A DNA stretch of 52,858 bases from Thermoplasmatota archaeon (GTDB lineage Archaea; Thermoplasmatota; Penumbrarchaeia; Penumbrarchaeales; Penumbrarchaeaceae): NCBI GenBank assembly GCA_025457865.1, contig JALOTP010000026.1, positions 1-52,858 on the forward strand, in the 5' to 3' direction. The translations under genes were made by a program, and so were the position numbers. The notes beneath the pieces were generated by a model. The model ran no database searches, had not been told where the DNA came from, and was given only the letters and a program-made list of their open reading frames with translations. Every line of letters starts with the position of its first letter. The first letter of the stretch is position 1. This document shows, in pieces, positions 46,170-52,858 of the stretch.

Positions 46170-48854
46170 TCATGGTCCTTTCCTAGATCGGGCTGAAAGC
46201 GACCTCAATGCAAGGGAGGCATCATGAGCTTCCTTTTCCATCCTGTTCTCCCTCATCAGGGATAAGGCCCTTGTCATGAGCTCTAGAGCAGGACCCCCGT
46301 CCCCTTTTTCTGCCAAGAGGTTACCCAGATTGAACGTCGTTATTGCCTCCCCCCGGCCATCCTTTGCCTTCTTCAGGAGCTCCAGGGCCTGCCGGTATGC
46401 CCTGATGGCGCCATCTTTGTCACCCTTTAACGCAAGGGCATAACCCTGGTTGTTGAGGGCCTTGCCGGCCATCCGGTCCATTCCCGCTTCCCTGAATAGT
46501 AGGGCGGCCTTGCGGTGGACCTCTGCAGAGGGCATCTGTCCCTTGGCCCGCTCCATCCCGCATATCCTGTTGTAGGTCCTGGTGAGTTCGTTGTGTCCCT
46601 CGGACCTCCCTCCAATGAAGGAGACAAGGCGGTGGCCAAGGGAATTGCGGGGCCCTTTATCTGTCCTGGCCAGGTCAAGGTAGCCCTCGGAGGCCTTGCG
46701 AAGGTCCTCCCTTGATGAGGAGAGCTCCAGTGCACGCTCGAACTGCTCAACGGCCTTTCCGCTCTCACCAGCCCGGACGAATACCTCCCCCTTGACCTCA
46801 TGCAGCCTGGCGGAGGTCGCTCTATCATCGAGCCCATCGGATATGACCAGACCTTTGTCCAATGACGAAAGTGACATTTCCAGATGACCGTTCTCCATAT
46901 GAACGGATGCCATGTTCCCGTAGATGGACGGAGCCATGTTCCCGGGGTCGTAGTCCATCGAGAGGGACAATGCCCCCTCGAAGGCGGACAATGCACCATC
47001 AAGGTCCCCAGTACTTTTTCGGGCCAGGCCCAGGCCGTTCTTCGCCCAGACCCCGTTCATCATGTCCTGGTCATCTGGGGCCGGTATTGACATGAAGGCA
47101 TCGGATGCCTTCAAGAACCATTCCATGGCCTCTTTGGGCCTTCCCAGTTCAAGGTGCGCCCTGCCCAATGAGGTTCCAAGACCCACCATGAACGATGGTT
47201 CGACCACATTGCCCTTTTTCGCAGCGTCGAGCGCTTTCATAAGATCCATGACCGCCCGGGCATGCTCATCCATGCAGGACTCACCAGTTCCAAGGAGCAG
47301 GTAGTACCATGCCTTGTCTTTCCACTCGAGGGGCGCTGGGCCCAGGTCCTCAAGGACCAGGAGAAGCTCCATGAAGCCCTCCTCGAGGGCCAGTAGGCCT
47401 CTGTGTTCCAGCAGGGAGAAGAGGTCCCCTGTCCTTCCTGCCTTCACAAGGTGGTGGGATGCCTCTATGAGCCCTGTCGCGGAGCTGTCAAGGGTCAAGT
47501 AGTGGTCCGCTGCCGCAGAGTGGAGCGAGGATCGGATATCACCCGGGGTCCTGGACCTCACCAGGTCGGATATCACGGGATGGACCTCGTACCCACCCTG
47601 GCCCCTGCTTACGAGGGACCTTGATATGAGCTCGTCCAGAGATACCGGGTTCAGGGATGCCCCATTGACAAGGGAATGCGCTCTGCTCGTGGGCACCCTC
47701 AAGATGGATAGGAGCCTCAATACCGATAGCTCTTCGGGCGGGAGTTTGCCTATGACCTCCGATAGAAGGAACGAACCCGCATCAGGCCCGAACTCCTCAC
47801 CGTACGAAAGGTCGCCGACCGGGGCCAGCATAAGGGCCATAGGATACCCTCTGCTGCGTTTGAAGAGAATGCTGCCCTGCTCCCTCTCGAACCCTCTATG
47901 TCCGAGGAGTTCCATGGAACCGTTCTCGTCCAAACCCTCCAGTTGGACCTCAAGGACCCTGCCCTCCACCGCAGATTCCCTGGCAGAATAGAACGTCCGT
48001 TTCTTCCTGGACGCCGCAAGTACCTTGAAAGAGGTGAGCTCCATGGTCAGAAGGGACGAAAGGACCTGAAGGAAGTCCGGGCCGGCCAGATGCAGATCGT
48101 CCAGGACCAGGATGACATTCCCGGAGATGGCCCTTCCCAGCTCGTAGGCAGCGTCCCTTGGTTCGAGCTCAAGTCCCAGGCCAGGGGCTTCGAGCAGGAC
48201 CTCGAGCGAATGCAATACGCCCTTGAGGGAGCTTCCCTGTACGAACCTGTACCAAATGCACCTTCTGACATTCACGGTCGAACAGAACCGCTCGAGGAGG
48301 GCGGTCTTCCCTATCCCGCCCATGCCGCATAGGACGGCGAACCGGGACCTCGGGTCCTTGAGCCATCCTTGTAGTTTAACGAGCTCGCTCTCCCTGCCGA
48401 AGAAGTGCCTCTCACTGACCTTCCCGGCCAATTGGACATGACCGCTTTTGTCCTCTGTCCCCATTCCTTGTGCCATAAGGTAGGTCCGCAGGATGGACAT
48501 CTCCAGTTCCGATGCTAGTTCATCAAGGCTCCTTTCCTTGCCCTTGTAGGTGACCTTGGCATTGCCCAGCTCCGACCTGAGCTTGAGCGCGGTCTCTGTC
48601 CTTGAGGGGGATATCATATAGACCTTCTTCCGCCTCCTCTGGCCCTGGACATGGGAGAGCCGCTCCTCTATCAGGCCCTTCTTCCTCAGGGCCTTGAGGG
48701 AGCGTGCTATGTTCGGTCTATTGACGCCTATGAGCTCCGACAGACCGTCCTGGGTTAGGGCCGGCGGGACCTGGAACTCGTCCATGTACCGAAGGTGCTC
48801 GACCAGGACAAGAAGGACCTTCTCCTCGATCGTTAGCCTTGGAAGGCCTTGCAT
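46170..48854 (-). CDS. Winged-helix STAND ATPase with TPR repeats (signal-transduction regulator)
   Basis: 894 residues. Residues 1-95: MarR-like winged helix (ALTQDGLSELIGVNRPNIAR, KKGLIEERL). About 150-420: NACHT/NB-ARC-type STAND ATPase with FFGRESELVKLQGWL, Walker A CGMGGIGKTALL (177-184) and Walker B VILVLDD (247-253). About 420-510: winged-helix-like arm. About 510-890: ten or so TPR repeats (GLGLARKSTGDLDGALSAFE, NLGNLLAEKGDGGPALELM). STAND proteins act as inducer-triggered oligomeric switches, as in MalT. The fused DNA-binding domain suggests a transcription regulator. It is divergent from the membrane protein at 48997, a possible target. Inducer unknown. Confidence 0.88.
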   Translation of the reverse strand: MQGLPRLTIEEKVLLVLVEHLRYMDEFQVPPALTQDGLSELIGVNRPNIARSLKALRKKGLIEERLSHVQGQRRRKKVYMISPSRTETALKLRSELGNAKVTYKGKERSLDELASELEMSILRTYLMAQGMGTEDKSGHVQLAGKVSERHFFGRESELVKLQGWLKDPRSRFAVLCGMGGIGKTALLERFCSTVNVRRCIWYRFVQGSSLKGVLHSLEVLLEAPGLGLELEPRDAAYELGRAISGNVILVLDDLHLAGPDFLQVLSSLLTMELTSFKVLAASRKKRTFYSARESAVEGRVLEVQLEGLDENGSMELLGHRGFEREQGSILFKRSRGYPMALMLAPVGDLSYGEEFGPDAGSFLLSEVIGKLPPEELSVLRLLSILRVPTSRAHSLVNGASLNPVSLDELISRSLVSRGQGGYEVHPVISDLVRSRTPGDIRSSLHSAAADHYLTLDSSATGLIEASHHLVKAGRTGDLFSLLEHRGLLALEEGFMELLLVLEDLGPAPLEWKDKAWYYLLLGTGESCMDEHARAVMDLMKALDAAKKGNVVEPSFMVGLGTSLGRAHLELGRPKEAMEWFLKASDAFMSIPAPDDQDMMNGVWAKNGLGLARKSTGDLDGALSAFEGALSLSMDYDPGNMAPSIYGNMASVHMENGHLEMSLSSLDKGLVISDGLDDRATSARLHEVKGEVFVRAGESGKAVEQFERALELSSSREDLRKASEGYLDLARTDKGPRNSLGHRLVSFIGGRSEGHNELTRTYNRICGMERAKGQMPSAEVHRKAALLFREAGMDRMAGKALNNQGYALALKGDKDGAIRAYRQALELLKKAKDGRGEAITTFNLGNLLAEKGDGGPALELMTRALSLMRENRMEKEAHDASLALRSLSARSRKGP

Positions 48855-48932
48855 GTGCTACGTCAAATGTCCATTGGGAGATATTCTTTTTCTCGCAGTT
48901 ATCATGATACAAGTAGGAACAGTTACCCGCCA

Positions 48933-48991
48933 TTTATATAGGGATAAGAAGGGGATGTATGTTTCGTGCCCTATGAAGGGCTTCGAGGTGA
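48933..48991 (+). promoter_or_regulatory. TATA box and Shine-Dalgarno deciding the start at 48997
   Basis: TTTATATA at 48933-48940 predicts transcription from about 48963. GAGGTGA at 48985-48991 lies five bases before ATG 48997. Both reject the much longer in-frame start at 48694, which lies inside the divergent regulator. Confidence 0.7.
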
Positions 48992-48996
48992 AAAAA

Positions 48997-50562
48997 ATGG
49001 GAAGCACGGTCGTTTGGACGGGTCTGCTCTCTCTCCTGCTCCTACTCGGTGGGACAGGGTTGGTGGTAGACACCGCCTTGGCACAGGAGGCGGCGGATGA
49101 GGGGAACGAACTCGATTTCCCCGAGCTCAACGTGACCGAGGAAAGGATGACGAACGTACTGGGTGGAGGCAACTTCATAGGCATCCACAATAAGGACCAA
49201 GATGCCATGATAGGCATCCTTTACGGTACACCGGAGAACCCCAATTACGTATATGTGATATCGGTCTTCACCAGGTATCTTGGTGTTGCGGACATATACG
49301 GCGAGAATGGGGCCGAGCTGGCCAAGGACAGGCCGATACCGGTAAGGACCCTCTATGCCCAGAAGTTCGATGCCATCTACGAGTTCTCCGATACCGATGA
49401 TGACGGTATCTGGGACTCAAGGAGGCTCGCGGATGAGGGGAGCGGGAACGGCCAGAGGCAGGAACAGACCTCCTCTGAGCGTTCGGAGGAGAACCTGACC
49501 ATGGAACCTGTGTTCTCCAAGGCCTCGCTCAGGACCGGCTGGACAGCCTCAAGGGTCCAAAAAGAGAACAATGGGAACGGGTCCGTCGAATGGAGCGTCA
49601 AGCTCACGGCCAAGGACCTGCCGTACAGGGGGCCGATCTTCGGGGTCCAGCAGAGGCGGGGGGTATTGGAGAAGGTCGAGCTAACGTTCCATCTCTTCGT
49701 TGAGAAGAGGAACGTGACCCGTGACGATGTCCCGGCCTATAGGGTGGATGTGGCGGGAGGGAAGGTGCTGGGATACAGGGTTACGGATACGGAGAAGGTA
49801 GGGGCCAGGACCTTCAATGGAAGTTCGGTATCTGCCAGTGTAAAGTACGACCATCTTATAGCGGGATGGGACTTCTTCCCCAGGAATTCGAACCCGAACC
49901 TCATGATGTCGACCGAGCTGCTTTTCCTCAACGGTCTGAGCCCGAGGGTCTCCGAGTTCCTCAGGAACATGAGGGAGGAGAACTTCGAGGGGAACGGGAC
50001 CGTCGATTACGAGACACCTGCCGGGCAGCAGATGGTACGGGCCAGGAATGCCATCAAGCTGTCCGGCGACGACCCAATCGTCGCACAGTCCTCCGTCAAA
50101 CCCCAGCTGGTCAGGAAGAACAGGCTCGGGATAGCCGATAACTGGCAGAAGGTAGGGAACCTGAAGTGGGCATCGAACGTGACGGTGGACGATGTGGAGG
50201 ATACGATGTACTTCCAGGTCTACTTCGCCAGGGCATTTGCCGGGGTCAACGCGAACGGGGCGATCTACGCAGGTATCGGTATCGTCGGTGGTTTCTCCTA
50301 CCCCGATGGAAAGAGGATATTCCACGACCCTACCTACGAGGTGTCATCGTTCGAGGTCCGGTCCGATGATGATGAAAATGGGGTAAAGTGGCAGAGGGTC
50401 ATCGTCATAGGCGTCCTGGTCTTTGCAGGGGTCGCTCTCGTTATAGTACTTGGGATATCGGGGCTCATTGTCGCCGCAAGGAGCGACAAGATGGGACCCG
50501 GGAAGAAGAAGGAGGAAGAGGACCACTACGATGGCTATTATATGAGCAAGGGAAGGAGCTGA
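48997..50562 (+). CDS. Membrane-anchored extracellular protein of unknown function
   Basis: About 521 residues. Signal peptide (VVWTGLLSLLLLLGGTGLVV, then AQEAADE), a large beta-rich extracellular part (about 35-475) with no motif I recognise, one membrane helix (VIVIGVLVFAGVALVIVLGI) and a short charged tail with KKKEEEDHYDGYYM. It contains Asp-rich DTDDDGIWD and many N-glycosylation sequons (NVT, NGS). It is divergent from the STAND regulator and followed by its own hairpin terminator, so it is monocistronic. Confidence 0.8.
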   Translation: MGSTVVWTGLLSLLLLLGGTGLVVDTALAQEAADEGNELDFPELNVTEERMTNVLGGGNFIGIHNKDQDAMIGILYGTPENPNYVYVISVFTRYLGVADIYGENGAELAKDRPIPVRTLYAQKFDAIYEFSDTDDDGIWDSRRLADEGSGNGQRQEQTSSERSEENLTMEPVFSKASLRTGWTASRVQKENNGNGSVEWSVKLTAKDLPYRGPIFGVQQRRGVLEKVELTFHLFVEKRNVTRDDVPAYRVDVAGGKVLGYRVTDTEKVGARTFNGSSVSASVKYDHLIAGWDFFPRNSNPNLMMSTELLFLNGLSPRVSEFLRNMREENFEGNGTVDYETPAGQQMVRARNAIKLSGDDPIVAQSSVKPQLVRKNRLGIADNWQKVGNLKWASNVTVDDVEDTMYFQVYFARAFAGVNANGAIYAGIGIVGGFSYPDGKRIFHDPTYEVSSFEVRSDDDENGVKWQRVIVIGVLVFAGVALVIVLGISGLIVAARSDKMGPGKKKEEEDHYDGYYMSKGRS

Positions 50563-50584
50563 GAAGCGCTCAGTTGATTTTCCG

Positions 50585-50617
50585 GCCGCTCCTTTATAGG
50601 GAGCGGCTATTTTTTTT
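50585..50617 (+). terminator. Hairpin terminator after the membrane protein
   Basis: GCCGCTCC, loop of seven, GGAGCGGC: a perfect 8-bp stem followed after two bases by eight T, 22 bases after the stop at 50562. Confidence 0.75.
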
Positions 50618-50776
50618 AATAATTGGAAACCCATTGCTTTCAGGGCTGGTCCTGTACTGGTCGAGTCGCATTCGACCATCTCACTAAACCCCTTGCAGGG
50701 CCATTTTAATGGCTTTTAAGTCATTGGTCTGGGGCTATATAACAGTATTTTGAAAATTTAATGTACTTGCCATTCA

Positions 50777-50785
50777 TTTATAAAC
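50777..50785 (+). promoter_or_regulatory. TATA box of the winged-helix/TPR gene
   Basis: TTTATAAAC predicts transcription from about 50805, downstream of the in-frame ATGs at 50761 and 50800. This supports ATG 50842. Confidence 0.55.
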
Positions 50786-50841
50786 TTAACTGTTTGCGCA
50801 TGATAACGATAATATGGGCCAGTTGTAGTTCCGTCCATTCG

Positions 50842-52233
50842 ATGGACATAGACAAGGTGGATGTTCTTATCTACGCCATCGGTCAGCTGAGGGCGGACCG
50901 GTCAGGGAGTACGTATACCGATCAGCAGATGGCAGAGACATTGAACATAACGACCAGGACCCTTAACGTCAACATCACCGAGATGGTCAGGGAAGGGTAT
51001 GCCATACGGAAGCGGAAGCATTACAGGAGGTCGGTCCTCAAGAACACCGAACTGACCGAGATGGGCGAGGCAAGGCTCAAGGAGGTCCATGAGATAATGG
51101 ATGGTCTGGTACTATCTCCGGAGAACCACGGGATATCCACATACCTGAAGTTCAATGACGTCCTTGCAAGGACCATCAACCCTCTGGAAAGGATATTCCT
51201 CCTCCATATGTATGTGAGGAAGAAGAAGTTCGACTTAAACCAGTACATGATGAACCTCAGCACGGCAAGGAACGAGCTGAACATAGTGAACTTCCTCAGG
51301 AGACTTGACAGGTCAGAGGAGGAGGCCTCCTCCGCCTACGGTCTGGACGTCTTCAGGATGACCCTCTACGGGGACCATACCGCTCTCGAGGCAGCGCTAT
51401 CGGAGAACATGTCCAGGAACCAGATCGACACCGTTCTCATCCATGCCGAGACCCTTTACAAACAGGGCAAGCTGGACCGATCCAAGCGGCTCTACGACCA
51501 TCTCCTGGCGGACCAACCTGACATAACAGGGAACCAATGGTTCCAGGCGAACCTGGGGCTTGCCCAGGTCATCAGACGCAAGTGCGGCCCCGAAGAGGCC
51601 ATCAAGCATCTCGACATGGTCGAGGGGATGACGGAGGACAGGCTCTACCGGACCTGTCTCCTCCAGGCCAAGGGGACCTGCTACGGGATGATGGGGGACT
51701 ATGGGAATTCCATAAAATGCCTGTCTGCGGCCATCCGCTCCTACAGGTACTTCAACCACCCCCTGCTCCTTGCGATAGCCCTCAACAATAGAGGGGTGAC
51801 GTTCTTCATGAACGACCGTGTGGGTCTTGCCGAAAAGGACTGGTCCAAGGCGATGATGGCCGCACGCAAGGCAAGGAGCCGGTACGTCGAAGCACGATTG
51901 CTCATCAATCTAGCCGATGTGGGGATAAAGAGCGGGGACCTCAAATTGGCCGATAAGCTGCTAAGCAGGGCAGAAGGCCTTTTCAATATCGTAAATGACC
52001 TGGAGGGGATGTCAGGTCTGGAGTTCAACAGGGCCCTGAAGGCGATAGCGGAGAAGGATGTAACAATGTTCAGATATCACTTCGAGAGGTCAGAGAGCAT
52101 AGCAAGCCCGCTCCCCCCCAAGTACGAGAGGGACATAAGGAGGAAGGTCCTCCTTGAGAGGGCGATAGAGGGGGGGATGGAGGAGATAGCGGCATTCATG
52201 AAGGGATTGGACCGATGTGAGGGGATGAAGTGA
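50842..52233 (+). CDS. Winged-helix regulator with TPR repeats (no ATPase)
   Basis: About 463 residues. N-terminal winged helix (1-75; TYTDQQMAETLNITTRTLNV, REGYAIRKRKHYRRSVLKNT), a helical middle and about five TPR repeats (about 185-420; AETLYKQGKLDRSKRLYDHL, ANLGLAQVIRRKCGPEEAIK, NNRGVTFFMNDRVGLAEKDW). It resembles the STAND regulator at 46170-48854 with the ATPase removed, so it may sense a peptide or protein partner through the TPRs. Start ATG 50842 (MDIDKVDVLIYAI) chosen from the TATA box and domain border. Confidence 0.8.
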   Translation: MDIDKVDVLIYAIGQLRADRSGSTYTDQQMAETLNITTRTLNVNITEMVREGYAIRKRKHYRRSVLKNTELTEMGEARLKEVHEIMDGLVLSPENHGISTYLKFNDVLARTINPLERIFLLHMYVRKKKFDLNQYMMNLSTARNELNIVNFLRRLDRSEEEASSAYGLDVFRMTLYGDHTALEAALSENMSRNQIDTVLIHAETLYKQGKLDRSKRLYDHLLADQPDITGNQWFQANLGLAQVIRRKCGPEEAIKHLDMVEGMTEDRLYRTCLLQAKGTCYGMMGDYGNSIKCLSAAIRSYRYFNHPLLLAIALNNRGVTFFMNDRVGLAEKDWSKAMMAARKARSRYVEARLLINLADVGIKSGDLKLADKLLSRAEGLFNIVNDLEGMSGLEFNRALKAIAEKDVTMFRYHFERSESIASPLPPKYERDIRRKVLLERAIEGGMEEIAAFMKGLDRCEGMK

Positions 52234-52339
52234 ATATCACAGATAGGGTCCTATGGTCCTTGAAGTGAGGGGCGGCCTGGAGGGGAGCGGTCCAAGATTT
52301 GGAAAGGTTAAAGAAAGGGGAATAGGATTAACTGAAGTG

Positions 52340-52550
52340 TTGTGCGGTGGGGGCTGGTGTTATAGTAGATCTACTGTCCAGCAGCAGTTTCCGGTGAGAA
52401 AAGGAACTTTGGAGAGCTAGTGATACGGTCTTGACGCCATGATGCGTCATTCGGGTCCGCTCTCAACAGAGCGGTGCGCAGGAGGATATGTTCCGGTGCG
52501 TGCTCGCAGTGATGGTCGGACGGACCTGCTCATTCTATATTATCGCTCTT
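52340..52550 (+). ncRNA. Candidate structured non-coding RNA
   Basis: In the 400-base gap between two genes, about 200 bases are GC-rich and full of local hairpins, unlike the AT-rich intergenic DNA elsewhere. GCTGG 52353-52357 pairs with CCAGC 52378-52382 around AGTAGATCTACT. GACGC/GCGTC pair near 52432-52448, and CCGCTCT/AGAGCGG pair near 52457-52475. A T-rich stretch follows at about 52536-52560. It does not match tRNA, RNase P or SRP RNA motifs that I know. Strand is a guess. Confidence 0.35.
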
Positions 52551-52595
52551 TAATCTGTTTTGAGCCTGCCGCTTCCTCTGCGTCGCATGAGGAAT

Positions 52596-52604
52596 GCTTA
52601 TAAG
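52596..52604 (+). promoter_or_regulatory. TATA box of the terminal nucleotidyltransferase
   Basis: GCTTATAAG lies about 35 bases before ATG 52637; GGTGA sits just before the start. Confidence 0.5.
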
Positions 52605-52636
52605 TGCTTGCCGTCATTTTCCTTAAATGGTGAAAT

Positions 52637-52858
52637 ATGGACAAGATAAACGGTGTTCCGATCCAGATGAAGGAGATAGCATCCTTCTGCAGGCGTAACG
52701 GTATCCGCACCTTGTCCTTGTTCGGTTCCATAATCACGGACAGGTTCGAACCTTCATCAGATGTGGATATCCTGGTTGAGTTCGATGATGAAAGGATTCC
52801 GGGTCTTTTACGCATCTCTCGGATGGAAAGAGAGCTGATGGGCCTGTTCGATGGCAGA
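52637..52858 (+). CDS. MNT-type nucleotidyltransferase, cut by the right edge
   Basis: 74 codons visible from ATG 52637. After a short helix (MKEIASFCRRNGIRTL) comes the signature LFGSIITDRFEPSSDVDILV (GSxxxDRFxPxSDxDxLVEF), the Mg2+-binding core of MntA/MNT enzymes. These adenylylate HEPN toxins in MNT/HEPN toxin-antitoxin pairs. The partner, if present, would be just outside the window. Confidence 0.85.
   Translation, partial: MDKINGVPIQMKEIASFCRRNGIRTLSLFGSIITDRFEPSSDVDILVEFDDERIPGLLRISRMERELMGLFDGR

Noticed and set aside
48694..48996. N-terminal extension of the membrane protein to an upstream start
   Set aside because: It lies inside the divergent regulator, precedes the TATA box at 48933 and would hide the signal peptide.
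52340..52550. RNase P RNA, SRP RNA or tRNA identity for the structured stretch
   Set aside because: GGAGGATATG near 52482 only loosely resembles the RNase P GAGGAAAGUCC motif. The SRP GGAAGCAGC element and any tRNA T-loop context are absent.
52540..52815. 91-codon minus-strand frame
   Set aside because: It overlaps the clear nucleotidyltransferase on the plus strand, whose GSxxxDRFxPxSDxDxLV motif is decisive.

Overview
The window looks like archaeal chromosome, most likely from the Thermoplasmata / Thermoplasmatota. This is an inference from content, not a database match. The grounds are: many start codons about 25-35 bases downstream of TATA boxes, several with no room for a leader; AGG as the dominant arginine codon; archaeal-style winged-helix/TPR and winged-helix/STAND regulators; a two-domain ThyX; a short archaeal-type phosphoglucose isomerase; and a set of giant secreted proteins with one C-terminal membrane anchor. 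Biotin-dependent Na+ decarboxylase, PstSCAB and MutS are shared with bacteria. No rRNA, tRNA, CRISPR array or transposase was seen.

Layout. 1-4070 (minus): a gingipain-type (C25) cysteine peptidase, broken by a frameshift in its PKD domain and running off the left edge. 4231-7005: mutS. 7065-7635: a VapBC-like toxin-antitoxin pair. 7697-10553: an overlapping operon of thyX, a small zinc-finger protein and phosphoglucose isomerase. 10867-12289: a winged-helix nucleotidyltransferase with a four-half-site operator, a small membrane protein and a 37-residue zinc-ribbon microprotein. 12341-27214: a surface-protein island with a 1.9k-residue C25-like peptidase whose catalytic domain is interrupted by an FG-GAP propeller, an SBBP-propeller/FN3 adhesin, and a seven-DOMON cytochrome b561 protein broken by a second frameshift. 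27362-31420: oadA-oadG-oadB, the Na+-pumping oxaloacetate decarboxylase, with OadB carrying an extra extracytoplasmic domain. 31761-36392: two convergent surface proteins, one with a putative internal thioester domain and one with carboxypeptidase-regulatory-like repeats. 36666-43656: phosphate uptake (pstS, a pstC-pstA fusion, pstB, phoU, arsC-like, pit, DUF47/PhoU-like). 43684-46080 (minus): LemA, a TPM-domain protein and CorA. 46170-52233: a STAND regulator, an unrecognised membrane protein and a winged-helix/TPR regulator. 52340-52550: a GC-rich, hairpin-rich non-coding stretch. 52637-end: an MNT-type nucleotidyltransferase cut by the right edge.

How it fits together. The surface genes suggest a cell that degrades extracellular protein (two C25 peptidases) and adheres to surfaces (FN3, SBBP, thioester domain). 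It may also move electrons across its membrane through a chain of DOMON haem domains into a b561 core. OAD would couple oxaloacetate breakdown to Na+ export. The phosphate block combines a high-affinity ABC system and a low-affinity PiT carrier, and a shared AT-rich palindromic motif before pstS and before the DUF47 gene suggests common control.

The strongest leads are the seven-DOMON/b561 protein with an invariant Met/His pair, the peptidase split by a propeller, the thioester domain, the lectin-like extension on OadB, and two operator arrays (wHTH-NTase and phosphate). Both frameshifts lie where tens of bases appear to be missing from a domain, so assembly error must be excluded before calling them pseudogenes.
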